A DNA stretch of 64,000 nucleotides, taken from NCBI GenBank assembly GCA_963585895.1, contig OY757947.1, positions 32,639,811-32,703,810 of the forward strand. Direction: 5' to 3'. Shown here piece by piece: positions 48,921-59,605 of this stretch (position 1 is its first letter; every line of letters starts with the position of its first letter). A model generated the notes under the pieces. That model saw nothing but the letters and a program-made list of their open reading frames with translations. It ran no database searches and was not told the origin of the DNA. Position numbers and translations under genes: made by a program. This DNA comes from Sepioteuthis lessoniana. Taxonomy: Eukaryota > Mollusca > Cephalopoda > Myopsida > Loliginidae.

Positions 48921-49540
48921 GGGGCTGATGTGCAAATAAAACCGAAGTGAGGAAGTTCCGAAAACAAGCTTGAAGATAAACTGCTCGGTTGAAATGAGAA
49001 TGGCTAAAGGAGCATTTTCTATCCGCTCACTTTTTGGTGAGTTTCTGTTGCTTGGAAAGTAACTTCCTTCTTGTTTTTATATTATTCCTAAAAGATAGAA
49101 ATTCTGACATATGCACGAGTGGTATTTCATTGGAATACTTAAAACCATAGAAGTGTGTGTACATTATTTTTATCTAATCTCAGCATTTAATAACCAATAA
49201 GAAGTTGTTCGGCGGGGAACAAATAAATCAAAGCAACTTCGGTACATGTGTTTGACAAATTATTTTTAGAGGATAGTTTTAAGTTTTAAAAATCATGGGT
49301 AAATAATGGAGAAAACTAAGGCGACATCACAACAGCGTTACCAAACTTTTTACTTACCTCCCCTTAACGGTTTCACAATTTACCCAAGACACAATATATA
49401 TATAAACTCCATTAAATTTTATGTTCCACCGGAAGATACAAATTAAAAAAAAAAAGACTGTCGAAATAAATTTATAATGGAATTCAACTGCTAGGTTTTA
49501 CCAAAAATTTTTGATACATTTTCTCTGCATCCACTCTAGA
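48921..49540. other. No recognised gene
   Basis: Unassigned, moderately AT-rich. A G-run follows the foldback (GAGGGGGCTGATG). No frame of note. Confidence 0.5.
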
Positions 49541-50132
49541 AGGAACCCCTCTTAAACTAGTAGACAAATTCACGTACCTAGGAAGCAGCGTCGAATCAAC
49601 CGAAAAGGACATCGAAACGAGGTTAACGAAAGCATGGACAGCTATCAATAGGCTATCGACTATATGGAAGTCGGACCTGACCGATAAAATGAAACGCAGT
49701 TTCTTCCAGGCAGCGGTCACATCGATACTGCTATATGGATGCACTACATGGACGCTAACAAGACGGCTCGAGAAGAAACTAGATGGCAATTACACAAGAA
49801 TGCTGCGTGCAATCCTCAACAAGTCCTGGCAGCGGCACCCCACAAGACACCAACTGTACGGCCACCTGCCCCCTATCACGAAATCTATTCAAGTTAGGCG
49901 AACCAGACATGCAGGACACTGCTGGAGAAGCAGAGATGAACTCATAAGAGATGTACTCTTATGGATCCCCACACACGGCCGCGCAAAAGCAGGACGACCA
50001 GCACGAACGTACATTCAGCAGCTGTGTGAGGATACAGGATGTTGTCCTGAAGACCTACCTAGGGCGATGAACGATAGGGAGGAGTGGCGAGAGAGGGTCA
50101 GGGATATCCGTGCTGCCAGCACGATATGATGA
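49541..50132 (+). mobile_element. RTE-LINE C-terminal fragment, best preserved
   Basis: Starts GTPLKLVDKFTYLGSSVES-like (GGAACCCCTCTTAAACTAGT), TRLTKAWTAINRLSTIWKS, DLTDKMKRSFFQAAVTSI, LLYGCTTWTLTRRLEKKLD, then 146 open codons from 49689 to 50129 ending RERVRDIRAASTI. A GATGATGATGATGATG tail and (TA)n follow. It represents roughly the last 195 residues. The frame is intact, so this is a fairly young copy. It lacks endonuclease and RT catalytic domains. Confidence 0.9.
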
Positions 50133-50152
50133 TGATGATGATATATATATAT

Positions 50153-50243
<91 letters not shown>

Positions 50244-50245
50244 AA
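50133..50245. repeat. (TA)n and (GATA)n after RTE-LINE tail
   Basis: TA run, GATA x5 (50162-50181), then TA run to 50241. Confidence 0.95.
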
Positions 50246-50365
50246 TCTATATCTATATATTTATCGCTGTGCATTGAGCAAACTATTTGAATATATTATT
50301 CATGGATTGTTTTTTTAAGTCCACTTATAGTTTTAATTTATATTTTATTATACAGACATACACAC

Positions 50366-50394
<29 letters not shown>

Positions 50395-50400
<6 letters not shown>

Positions 50401-50723
50401 CAATCTTGAGCAAGTCCTGACGGCAACACCCCACAAGACACCAACTGTACGGCCACCTGCCCCCTATCACGAAAACTATTCAAGTTAGACGAACCAGACA
50501 TGCAGGACACTGCTGGAGAAGCAGGGACGAACTCATAAGAGATGTACTCTTATGGACCCCCACACATGGCCGTGCAAAAGCAGGACGACCAGCACGAACA
50601 TACATTCAGCAGCTATGTGAGGATACGGGATGTTGTCCTGAAGACCTACCTAGGGCGACGAAAGATAGGGAGGAGTGGCGAGAGAGGGTCAGAGATATCC
50701 GTGCTACCAGCGCGACATGATGA

Positions 50724-50727
<4 letters not shown>
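50395..50727 (+). mobile_element. RTE-LINE C-terminal fragment
   Basis: Preceded by (TA)(TG). Reads AILSKS, then a shift, RQHPTRHQLYGHLPPITK, TIQVRRTRHAGHCWRSRDE, LIRDVLLWTPTHGRAKAGR, PARTYIQQLCEDTGCCPED in frame fragments and ends at ATGATGATGAATATA. Very close to the 49541 copy. Confidence 0.88.
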
Positions 50728-50755
<28 letters not shown>

Positions 50756-50779
50756 CTTGAGAACCCATGAGCGCAGTTC

Positions 50780-50875
50780 TCTGATAGATCTGTAGACATG
50801 GACTTGCCAGTGTTGGTCAACGAGTAAGAACTTACCTGCAACAGTCCTGCACGGACACATGATGTAGTTTAGAAG
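50780..50875 (+). mobile_element. RTE-LINE diverged 3' piece
   Basis: GACTTGCCAGTGTTGGTCAA, CGAGTAAGAACTTACCTGCA and GTCCTGCACGGACAC are the reverse complement of the left end of the diverged copy at 55535-56065 (CAACACTGGCATGTCC, TGTCCGTGCAGAGC). A short remnant of the same subfamily. Confidence 0.55.
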
Positions 50876-50947
50876 ATTAGCCTGGAGTGATAAATTATTT
50901 GTATTAAGAATAGTTACTTTAAGCTCTAATTGTTTTTTAAGAATTAT

Positions 50948-51510
50948 CATTATTGAATATATTATTGAAAACTATATGTAACACTATGTAGGAAACCAGA
51001 CAAAGGGTTTTGGATTCGAGATCTCGGGTGACCGGAAGTAGGAAGGGAACGCCGGTCAGAGAGTTGGACAAAGGAGCTCGAGGGAGCAGTTGTCGAGGGG
51101 CGACGGAGAGACGAGTCGACATGGGACAGCAGAGAGACCGGTCGGCATGAGATGGAGTCCAGAGCAGTGAGGGAAGACGAGTCAAGATGAGTCGGCATTC
51201 CAGTAGCTTTGTAAAAGTTTCGCTAGAATCCACACTAGCGTTAGTCTACACATGCACAATGTTACATAACTCTCCTTCTGCACTTGAGTTAACCCAAGCC
51301 TTATTGTTCGTTTGTTCGTTTTTTTTTTCTCCCACTCCCTCGATTGTATTTCTTGTAGCGGTAAAGAAATGTGCGATGCCCCTATCGGAACCACTAGTTG
51401 ATCACCGGCCGTAAAGTGAAATGGTTCGAAGAAGTTGATGTAACTTGGGGGCCGAGGGGGTAACGTCACATATATACTATTATTGAATATATTATTAAAA
51501 CTATGTAACT
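50948..51510 (+). repeat. Family I (LTR-like) between 35-bp direct repeats
   Basis: TATTGAATATATTATTGAAA with ACTATATGTAAC at 50950 returns as TATTGAATATATTATTAAAA with CTATGTAAC at 51479. Between lies GC-richer DNA, of which 51230-51330 matches family I at 39280-39390. Possibly an LTR-like insert, with the outer repeat either a long duplication or a local tandem repeat. No protein found. Confidence 0.4.
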
Positions 51511-51778
51511 GTAAATTATTTGAATTAAGAATATTGAATTGAAGCTCTAATTGCTTTGTATAAAAATTAGTTATTTAAAACCATATACTTGTGTTCAAAC
51601 AAGTCATTATTATTGAATAGAAATAATTACTTTAAACAATATTATTTGTATTAGATAGGAATACTTGAAATGATACAACTGTTGTACAATAATTCTATTA
51701 GAAAGAAATACGTAATATTGAATAAGTGCATGCAAATCCTCTGAACACAAACAATGTAAATACCAATGTACCATTAGA
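51511..51778. other. AT-rich DNA, no gene
   Basis: Repeated TTGTATTAGATAG and TTGAATTAAGAATA type phrases; nothing identified. Confidence 0.5.
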
Positions 51779-51790
51779 TATAATGTTAAA

Positions 51791-52011
51791 GTGGGGATGT
51801 CATCGTGGTGTAATGGTTAAAGCGATGGACTGCGGAATCGTAGAAAGCGAGTTCGTACTCCAGTCGCGCTATTATATTCACTTTCGGGCAAATACCCTTG
51901 GGAATGGTATGAAACCCTTTATCCTCCCAGCTCTACTGTTCTTCTAGGAGAATGGCTTTGGCATTAAATAACCTTCAAAGGTTGATATGACATTAAACAA
52001 AGAAACCAAAC
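51791..52011 (+). mobile_element. SINE-B with 12-bp TSD
   Basis: Head GATGTCATCGTGGTGTAATG with AAAGCGATGGACTGCGGAAT, GAGTTCGTACTCC, central domain and tail TTAAACAAAGAAACCAAAC. The stretch TAGTACCACT before CTACTGTTCTTCTAGGAGAA is missing. TATAATGTTAAA flanks it at 51779-51790 and 52012-52023. Confidence 0.9.
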
Positions 52012-52023
52012 TATAATGTTAAA

Positions 52024-52350
52024 ATCACTCAATCAATCATTGAAGTTATTATAGCTTAGAAATCATTACAATTAGTCAATGGAGGTGTGCCTCGGGTGCT
52101 ATATGGGTTAGAAAGCTACGCTTGCAAACCATTACTAGTTCGTTTGAGATTCATTGTGTGCCCTATTTAGACGGCTTTCTGTTGCATCAAAGCAAAAAGA
52201 GATTAGTTAATTAATAATTAGTCACTTGAAACCATTTTATACAAAATACTAACTTCGGTATGAAATGAACTAGGAGTATTGTATATTGTATATAATTCTC
52301 ATGTCGTCCACAGCTTTTATCATACAATAGATAGATAAATAGATAGATAG
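52024..52350. other. No recognised gene
   Basis: Contains a weak SINE-B-head-like stretch (GGAGGTGTGCCTCGGGTGCT, 52081) and GATA repeats near 52330-52350. Otherwise unassigned. Confidence 0.4.
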
Positions 52351-52351
52351 A

Positions 52352-52512
52352 TTTCGTTTCTTTATTTAATGGTACGTCAATCTTCATAGACTATTCGATA
52401 CCAGAGTCATCCTTGTTGAGAAATGGCAGTGATACTATAGAACTCAAACATGTAAGTTTCAAGGGGTCCGTACCATTCCCAAGAGTATTTGTTCGAAAGT
52501 GAAGGTAACAGC
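52352..52512 (-). mobile_element. SINE-B 3' two thirds, diverged
   Basis: TTTCGTTTCTTTATTTAATG, GTACGTCAATCTTCATAGAC, GAAATGGCAGTGATACTATA, CCAAGAGTATTTGTTCGAAA. The head is missing; it directly abuts the next SINE-B, which lies in the opposite orientation. Confidence 0.7.
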
Positions 52513-52513
52513 T

Positions 52514-52760
52514 TATGGAGGTGTCCTCGTGGTGTAGTGATTGCGTTGGAATGTGGAATCGTAGTAAGCGAGTTCGAACTCCAGTCGTGCTATTACGTTC
52601 ACTTTCGGGCAAATACCCTCGGGAAAGGTATGAACCCCCTTATCCTCCCAGCTATGGGTTAAATAGTACCACTACTGTTCTTCCAGGAGAATGGCTTTGG
52701 TATTAAATAAGCTACAAAGGTTGATATGCCATTAAACAAAGAAACCAAAAAAAAAAAAAA
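52514..52760 (+). mobile_element. SINE-B, full-length with A tail
   Basis: Head GGAGGTGTCCTCGTGGTGTA, GAGTTCGAACTCCAGTCGTG (B box), GGGAAAGGTATGAACCCCCT, ATGGGTTAAATAGTACCACT, tail to GAAACCAAA then poly(A). With 52352-52512 it forms a tail-out inverted pair. Confidence 0.85.
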
Positions 52761-52764
52761 AGAT

Positions 52765-53110
52765 ACATGCCATTTTGTCTGGAGATAACGCCAGAGGTTA
52801 CGGAGATGCCAGTACCTCTTGCTGCTTGCTTAATGTTATGCAGCAGACAATTGGCTTTAGCTGATGTATATGAGAGAAGTGTTAGATCCTCAACGTACAC
52901 TGAAGCTTTGACAATTTCTGCAGGATCTCTTTCGCTTGTTGCCTTTGTAAGTGTGAAACCATTTTTTTTTAATCTATTGATGTTCGTAGGGTGAATTGGA
53001 GGCAGATTAAAGATTGAAATTAGGGTAATGTATCTCCTTAAAAACTCCAGTCAGAATGTCGAAGAAATCAGTATCATCATAGAGCAGGCCAATCATTGCC
53101 ATATTTTGGT
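52765..53110 (-). mobile_element. RTE-LINE RT palm fragment
   Basis: Minus strand, from the right: MIGLLYDDTDFFDILTGV, KEIHYPNFNL, then IKKKWFHTYKGNKR in a shifted frame. VYVEDLTLLSYTSAKANCL, LHNIKQAARGTGISV follows. The last piece aligns with the RT motif C zone of the RTE-LINE (YADD here YVED) and the helix after it. It is the only other window copy of this region besides 38280-38530 and 56560-56660. Confidence 0.65.
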
Positions 53111-53139
53111 CATTTGTTGTTCACAGAGCACTGGTATCG

Positions 53140-53335
53140 ATTGCTTGGTTGGTTGGTTGGTTCTATTTTAGGCCGTATCAAACCTTTTTTGGTCATTTAA
53201 CGCCGAATTAAGGCATTTTGACAAAAGTTTCAAACAATTCAGTTTAGTATAATAAGTATAGATTTTTTTTGGGGGGGTCACACACCGATAAATCTCCAAA
53301 ACAGTCCTATTTCAAACAACTCAGTTTAGTATAAG
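53140..53335 (-). mobile_element. Family D, left part, before LTR
   Basis: TTGGTTGGTTGGTTCTATTT, CAAACCTTTTTTGGTCATTT then satellite (CAAACAACTCAGTTTAGTAT). It stops at TAAG where LTR-H copy 3 is inserted. Confidence 0.75.
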
Positions 53336-53934
53336 TGTTGTATATTGACCTTCGACCCGGCCAAACATGCCATTCCAAAGTGATGCACCGGAAGGAAATT
53401 ACACATTCCGATGGCAGTTACGGGAAGAAATCGCGTAGGCAGGCTTGGCTGACAATATGGGACAAGTTAAAATCCCAATGTACAGTCATAGACTGATGCA
53501 CCGGAAGAGAGTGACCTGTGAACTGCATGACAGTTATTTCCGCTAGATAACGATCAAACATGCCATTCAAAAGATATTGAGTGGGCGATTGAACTATTAT
53601 ATAACTCGGTGAAGACAGCAAGTCAGTTAGTTTGGAGACCAGTTGGTGAGAAGATGCTGGGATGAGAACATGTCCCAGAGAGGCTGGGCCCCCAGCCTCC
53701 CGGTTGAGCAGTCCAGGAGAACGAGAACGACACACGGCTATGTCCGGAGAGGCTAGGGAGGTCAATATATTGCAGTTCTGTTCGGTCTCCAACTCCCTCT
53801 CAAACACAAACCTTTCAGATAAGGTGAGAGGTATATTTTTCTAAGAACTGTGTTGCTCGTCTCTATTATTGCGTCAATATGTATTCTGCATGTATATGTG
53901 TATATATGCATATTTATTATGTGGCTATACAACG
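53336..53934 (+). mobile_element. Solo LTR, family LTR-H copy 3
   Basis: Starts TGTTGTATATTGACCTTCGA and ends GTGGCTATACAACG (last A changed to G). It is flanked by TAAG at 53332-53335 and 53935-53938 inside a family D satellite unit. A TATA-like CTATTATATAACTCGG lies near 53593. The poly(A)-signal zone is changed to CAGATAAGG. A ~60-base section around GATGCACCGGAAG is duplicated, making it longer than copies 1 and 2. No internal genes. Confidence 0.87.
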
Positions 53935-54245
53935 TAAGTACTCAGTTTAAATGTCAAAAACAGTCCCATCTCAAGCAATTCAGTTTAGCATAAGTACAAA
54001 GTTTAGTTCTATCTGACCCATTGATATGACTCTATTAGGTGCTACTACTTTGGGCCAGAGTGGACTGGGATCGATGGCAATGAAGGAGTACTCCGCATTC
54101 CATAAAGCACCAGCATTATTAGAGACTCAGGACCAGGTCGTTTCATGTCATGTCAGGACACTCATTGGGGTAGGGGGTCTTACCCCTCTGCAGAAAAGCA
54201 GTCGGTGAATTCTACAGCCCCAGCCGAAAGGGCAACACAGGTATC
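53935..54245 (-). mobile_element. Family D, right part, after LTR
   Basis: Satellite resumes (GTACTCAGTTTAAATGTCAA), then one core: GGGCCAGAGTGGACTGGGAT, CATGTCAGGACACTCATTGG, CTACAGCCCCAGCCGAAAGG. Confidence 0.8.
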
Positions 54246-54704
54246 GGAAAGAAGGTATGTAAGGCGATTATGTATATATATATATATACTTACGATTTGT
54301 TTATGCATCGTAAATCAAAATGCTCCTCACAGATATCCGGTAAGCCTAACGCCCCAGTTAACTTATAAGATAAAAGCCTTTGTCTCTTTCTTTGTTAGAA
54401 ACATTTGAATTTTCCGCAGACATTGTAATCTTCTTTGAAAATAAGATACAAATATGAAATAACTGAGAAGCAAAAACACTTTGAGGTTTTAACGCTCGTG
54501 GTAGCAAGTAAAACTTTAGGTCTGCTGGTTGGCTGGATAAATGAAGTTTTGCACCTGTAGAATTATCGAACAGTCCTACTCGGCCCGTACAGCATTGTTC
54601 ACTAGAGGAAAACTGCAAATCTTAAAGGTTGATGTGAATCTTCCTTATGTCGGAACCTTAAAGAGAGTTCAGCATCTAGAGAGAGAGAGAGACCCGTGTA
54701 TACG
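54246..54704. other. No recognised gene
   Basis: Short (TA)n at 54273-54288 and a GA run near 54678-54691. Short frames lack domains. Confidence 0.5.
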
Positions 54705-54708
54705 TACG

Positions 54709-55401
54709 TGTTATATTGTCATCTACAGCATCATAACGACACAATAATAAAGACACAGGAAGTCTTCTTTAACAAAATATATATACCTCTCATTTTATTT
54801 GTAAGGGTACAGAAGGGTTACTCAAGGTTTGCGTGTGGGAGGGAGCTGGAGACCGAACAGAAACTGCAATATTTTGACCCCTTCCCTTATGGCCGTCAAC
54901 GTTGTGTCTTTCTCGTTCTCCTGATGCTCAACCGGAGGCCCTGGGGTCCACTCTGCTGGGTGCTGGCTTTCTTTACTGCATCTTATCAGCAACTTTTCTG
55001 GTCCCCAAACTCCATCGGGGTTCCCTAGGGCCCCCTCGGCCGGGTGTGGCTTTCCCTACCACATATCGTCCTCTCCGACTGAAACTCGAACTGGCACTTG
55101 ACATCCGTCTTGACTGCGTTATATAATAGTTCAACGTCCACTCGATCGCCCACTCGATCTTTGAAATCGAATGTTTAATCGTCATCAAGCCGAAATAACT
55201 GTTATGCAGTTCACAGGTCACTCTGATCCGGTGCATAAGTCTATGAGTGTACCATGGGAATTTTTTAGCTCGTCCCATTTCATCAGCCAATTTCCGGCCG
55301 CGCGATTTCCTCTCATAACTGCCATTAGAATGTGTCACCTTCTTCCGCTGCATCACCTTGGAATGGCATTTTTGGCCGGGTCAAAAGGTCAAAATATAAC
55401 A
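54709..55401 (-). mobile_element. Solo LTR, family LTR-H copy 4
   Basis: Reverse orientation; TACG at 54705-54708 and 55402-55405. The minus strand starts TGTTATATTTTGACCTTTTG, includes CCATTCCAAGGTGATGCAGC, CCGGAAATTGGCTGATGAAA, a TATA-like CTATTATATAACGCAG and the AGAGGTATATATATTTTGTT zone after the poly(A) region, and ends at ACAATATAACA. At 693 bp it is the longest copy. Short frames on both strands within it are chance. Confidence 0.85.
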
Positions 55402-55534
55402 TACGTACACAAATATATAGATCATCATTATTACCATTAAGTTGCGCAACTAGCACGAATTTCCAGACCCCCCCTCTCTCTCACTCTATTCGTCCCTTTC
55501 ATTCATCTCTTTCAGCTGATCTCCTAGACCTCAT

Positions 55535-56065
55535 CCTATGTCCGTGCAGAGCACTATTCGGTAAGTTCTTGTTTGTCAACCAACACTGGCATGTCCATTT
55601 AAAAGAGCCCACTGGAGAACGACATTTATGAGTTTATCCTTGTTCCTCTAGCAGTGTCTTTTGTTCGCCTTATTTGGATGGTTTTAGTGATGGGAGGTAG
55701 ATAACTGTACAACTGTTGTTTCGTGGTATGTTGTTTCCCGGATTTGTTCAAAATAGCTTGTAGCTTTCTTGCTCAGCTCCCGTGTAGTCAGGATCCATGA
55801 GTTGTATCAAGTACTGACACAACTACTGATTTTCTCGAATAGGTCAGACTTCCATATGATCGATACCTGTCCATGCCTTTGCTAGGTACATATCAATGAA
55901 ATTTTCTGTTGATAAGAAGCTGCTTCCGAGGTACGTGAACTTGTCCACTAACTTCAAAGAAACACCATTTCGAGTGAAGATGTCCCCTTCTTGATTAAAA
56001 CAGATGTACTTCGTTTTTTCTGTGTTCACATGGAGGTCTCTGTCTCCTGCTACCTGCTCTAGAGG
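55535..56065 (-). mobile_element. RTE-LINE, diverged subfamily
   Basis: Open from 56071: EPLEQVAGDRDLHVNTEKT, KYICFNQEGDIFTRNGVSL, KLVDKFTYLGSSFLSTENF, IDMYLAKAWTGI. Broken pieces then resemble SDLFEKIS, VVSVLDTTHGS, then NKSGKQHTTKQQLYSYLP and FIKFKSMHNDG-like decay to the left end with GGACATGCCAGTGTTG. Same subfamily as 37735-38560. 5' border at the LTR-H copy 6. Confidence 0.75.
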
Positions 56066-56547
56066 TTCCATATTGACCCATGATCAAGCCGTCAATCAGA
56101 GATTTCTATGAACAGGATGCACCAGGGTAAACAAGCAGAAGCAGTCACATGGTGGAATGGAAGTCGTGGGCGTTATGAAATGATATATGCAGATACCCGA
56201 GTGAGAGTGGAGTCAGTTGTAGGTAGTGTGAGTCAGACCCAACTTGTAGTCACTAAGAGTGCCCCTCCCCCTGGCCAGAAGCCCATTGCAGCCTCCGGTT
56301 GAGTATCCCTAGCCGTGAAGCAGAAGGAAGTCCTGATGGGGTCTTCAAAATAACACTGAACGGTATGGTCAGGAGAAGAAGTTATTAGTCGATATAGCAG
56401 CCTGTCTTGTATCACTCCGTCTGTCTCCCTCACACACAACAGAATCTTCAAACCCTTTCGAAAGAATAAAAAACGGTACATGTTTTTATAAGGAAGTGTA
56501 ATGGTCCTTTTTTATCTCTGCATATTCACTCATTATGTTATATAACG
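56066..56547 (+). mobile_element. LTR-H related LTR, copy 6, diverged
   Basis: TTCCATATTGACCCATGATC at the left, GATGCACCAGGGTAAACAAG, GCCAGAAGCCCATTGCAGCC, CCGGTTGAGTATCCC, TTTCGAAAGAATAAAAAACG (poly(A) signal) and AAGGAAGTGTAATGGTCC follow the LTR-H order. It ends near TGTTATATAACGCA. Limits are approximate and no target duplication was found. Confidence 0.65.
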
Positions 56548-56559
56548 CAGAATATACAC

Positions 56560-56658
56560 AAGGGATTTGGGTTGGGTAGGTGTATTTTCAAGAAACGTTA
56601 GATCATCTGTATAGTCTGCGTCCGTAATAGTTTCTGCTGTATATCGTCTGTTTCTTGC

Positions 56659-56660
<2 letters not shown>
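56560..56660 (-). mobile_element. RTE-LINE RT fragment
   Basis: On the minus strand AAAAGGCAAGAAACAGACGA, TACGGACGCAGACTATACAG, ATGATCTAACGTTTCTTG correspond to TKATS-R-PAE...DADYADDLTFLE, the region just before and including the YADD motif (D-Y-T-D-D here). Very short. Confidence 0.5.

Positions 56661-56661
<1 letters not shown>

Positions 56662-56752
<91 letters not shown>
56662..56752. repeat. (TA)n(TG)n microsatellite
   Basis: TA run of about 46 bases followed by a TG run of about 42 bases. Confidence 0.97.
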
Positions 56753-56755
<3 letters not shown>

Positions 56756-57754
56756 AAATTGAATTAAAGTAAATATACTTTGGATTTTAGTATATATGTT
56801 TTAAGATTTTTTCTAAATTAATTCTTATATTTTAAACAACTATTTTCTTATTTATTTCAATTATGTGTTACACTACATAAGGTATTTTTTAATTTTATTA
56901 CAAAGTGGATATTATGAATAATATTTTTTTAATACAGATTAATAATTATCAATATTAATTAAAATGATCTGCTATTGGTATTAATTATTAAAAGTTAAAT
57001 ATTATATTAAGTAAGAACATATTGTGGTTGGTGTTGATATCTGTTTTTTTGTTTTTGTTGGCATTGATGTTATTATGTTAATTATTAATATTCCTTATAA
57101 GGATAATTATTGATGATTAGTTTATATTATTAATAGATTTGACGATTAGTTGTAATAAATGTAATAGTAATATTGATTGTGACGATAATTCCTTATATGG
57201 TATCATCTATAATATCTGTTATGATTTTATTTCTAAATTTAAGGATTTGAGGTTTAGTAATATGAATATTATAATAATGTGTATGATATAATTGTAATCT
57301 TGAGGATATATAAATCTATGTTGTATTTGTATACACATTTAGATAATGTCTTCACAGTAACTGGTATAATTTTTATTTTTACATTTAATGTGATCAATCA
57401 TATTGAATAGTATTAAAATGACAACTTTCTTATTTTTTTGAAAAAAATAGCATTAATATACAATGTATTTTATACTAAAAAATTATTTTTGTTAAGAGGT
57501 AATTAATTCCCATAAAAGTTATTTATTGTAGATAATTTTCACTCCCTATATCAATTTATTCCTTTATTCTCTATTTTTTACTTATCTCCTTCATTTGGGT
57601 TTTAAAATTTTGTTTACCATTACATAAAAAAATGAGTGGAAAGGAAAGAAAAGTCAAAAATTGATACATCTTGATACTGGAATTGAATGTCATTTGTCAA
57701 CCAGACATGAAAAACAAATGGTCTGGTGTTTACTTTAAGATTGATTTTTGTCAC
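56753..57754. other. AT-rich unique DNA
   Basis: Nearly 1 kb of very AT-rich sequence without recognised repeats, frames or RNA genes on either strand. Confidence 0.6.
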
Positions 57755-57840
57755 ATCAGGACACTCTTTGGGGTGGTCTTATTCCTCTGCAAAGGTGCAG
57801 TCGGTGTTTTCTACAGCCCCAGTCGACTGAGCATCAACCG
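57755..57840 (-). mobile_element. Family D core fragment
   Basis: CACATCAGGACACTCTTTGG, GGTGGTCTTATTCCTCTGCA, TTCTACAGCCCCAGTCGACT. Only one core end remains. Confidence 0.7.
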
Positions 57841-58070
57841 CTTTCAGTCAGAATCATCCTAATGAACTTTTACGTGAGACCGCGGTAGATAGTTTCTGGT
57901 AGTCTAAATATATATATATATATATATCATTGATTCAGTTTAACGTCATAGGGTTATTTTGTTTTTTTCTGCTAATTATATAATTTGAGGTTAGAGAATT
58001 GCATTCATAATACGTTTATATTTGCTTTATCCGAAAAGAATACTCACAGGAAACGCTTATGAGTTTCTTG
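57841..58070. other. No recognised gene
   Basis: Unassigned, with (TA)n at 57907-57926. Confidence 0.5.
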
Positions 58071-58075
58071 AAAGT

Positions 58076-58096
58076 TTTGTGTGTGTGTGTGTGTCT

Positions 58097-58162
<66 letters not shown>
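58076..58162 (+). repeat. (GT)n microsatellite
   Basis: GT run broken only by TCTCTC at 58094-58100. The frames rich in VCVCVC are artefacts. Confidence 0.98.
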
Positions 58163-58271
58163 CTTTTTTTATTTCATAAATACAGCTTCATTCTCGATAA
58201 TTTTGTCAACACATCTAGTATTTCATAGAAAAATTAAGTTCACTGGTCTTTATCCAAACTCGTATAAACAA

Positions 58272-58309
<38 letters not shown>

Positions 58310-58860
58310 GGAGAAGCAAAGCTATTTTGGAACAGCTTGCTTCCATAAATCAAGCTGAAGTTCTCGTTCTCTATTCTCGCTGTTTTCTATAATTGATTGA
58401 AAGCCTTGACGACGTCTCTGCAAGTGGCCGACGCACATCACCTCCCTTTTTTTTCTTGTTTGTTTGTCACTGCGCATGCGTGTGCATCCGTGTGTCTTCC
58501 GCAGATTTTCAGTGGTCATTGACTCACTGATAGTCCTCGACGGCCGCGGCCAGACGGAAATAGCAACAACTAATGTATTCGAACAAGCGCGCCGCTAAGA
58601 TACGAGTGTGTCATTTGCCTAACGGCTTGTTTGTTGTTGCCATAGTAACAATTACTTCACAGGAGACCATTATATATCACTCTACTCTTCCACGTAGACA
58701 TCCCAGGGGACGAACAGCTTTGGACATAATGCATAAACTATATATATATATATATATATTGAAGGCTTTTAAAGCTAATGTTCTAGTAGTAGAGGTTTTG
58801 CTTGCCAGTCTATAAAATATATGTTCTTGTATCCATTTAAACTCGGTCTATTATATATAA
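58163..58860. other. No recognised gene; (TA)n
   Basis: (TA)n at 58274-58308 and 58741-58759. A GC-rich patch at 58530-58560 (TCGACGGCCGCGGCCAGACG) stands out from the surroundings but no promoter or frame can be tied to it. Confidence 0.45.
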
Positions 58861-58861
58861 C

Positions 58862-59125
58862 AAGTCCTCCGTATGATGAGCATATGACACAAGGCCATTT
58901 TTAGGAGAGTTTAAAAAGTTTCAGTCGGGTTTTCCTTGACCTCGACCGGTTACCATGCCAAGGTTAAAGAACCAATTCTACCCTACTATTTACCCATAGA
59001 TGGAGCAAGAATGGTAGGATAAATACCTTCTCTAAGTGTATAAGCACTAAGAAAAATACAGTCTGATTCATGATTTGAACTCGGGTCACCATATCGGTTT
59101 TTATTGCAATGGGAACCCAATCTCC
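58862..59125 (-). mobile_element. SINE-A-like copy, diverged
   Basis: GCATATGACACAAGGCCATT, CGGGTTTTCCTTGACCTCGA, CTACTATTTACCCATAGATG, ATGATTTGAACTCGGGTCAC (B box reversed) and a head-like TTGCAATGGGAACC give the SINE-A order on the minus strand. Confidence 0.65.
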
Positions 59126-59130
59126 TCATT

Positions 59131-59167
<37 letters not shown>

Positions 59168-59189
59168 TTTATATATATTTAATAGTATG

Positions 59190-59273
59190 GAAGCTTATCA
59201 GCAACCTCTGGTTTCATGTTCCATGGTCTACCACAAAACCACCAAGTGAGATAGTGACAACCATACACTTTTG

Positions 59274-59320
<47 letters not shown>

Positions 59321-59445
59321 AGGGTGTCTGTTTATTAGAGGTTTATGGTTCTTATTAGTTCCCTTGGTGAATTAATGGACGACCAAATGATGCCGTATTG
59401 TTAAATAGTGCTCAATATCAATGATAGGACACACACACACACACG
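59190..59445. repeat. Unclassified repeat with (TA)n centre
   Basis: 59226-59263 (GGTCTACCACAAAACCACCA, AGTGAGATAGTGACAA) matches 3234-3272, and TAGTGCTCAATATCAATGAT (59406) is the inverse of ATCACAGATATTGAGCACTC-type sequence at 3195. The same parts thus occur in another arrangement around a (TA)n. Confidence 0.55.
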
Positions 59446-59446
59446 T

Positions 59447-59481
<35 letters not shown>

Positions 59482-59482
<1 letters not shown>

Positions 59483-59550
59483 TACATGGCATAGTCTGTG
59501 AACATGGGTTTCAAGCAATCAGAAGATCCAGGTTCACAGAATGTACCATG

Positions 59551-59552
<2 letters not shown>
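59482..59552. repeat. Hairpin element in (TA)n
   Basis: TACATGGCATAGTCTGTGAA with CATGG pairs with CCAGG and TTCACAGAATGTACCATGTA. Flanked by (TA)n on both sides. Confidence 0.8.

Positions 59553-59603
<51 letters not shown>

Positions 59604-59605
<2 letters not shown>

Noticed and set aside
49689-50129. 146-codon open frame as a host gene
   Set aside because: It is the C-terminus of a repeated RTE-LINE seen more than ten times in the window, followed by the family's GATGAT tail.
58022-58274. Cysteine/valine-rich frames
   Set aside because: Straight translations of the (GT)n microsatellite.
58530-58560. GC-rich patch as a CpG-island promoter
   Set aside because: Only about 30 bases long, with no TATA, initiator context or downstream gene.
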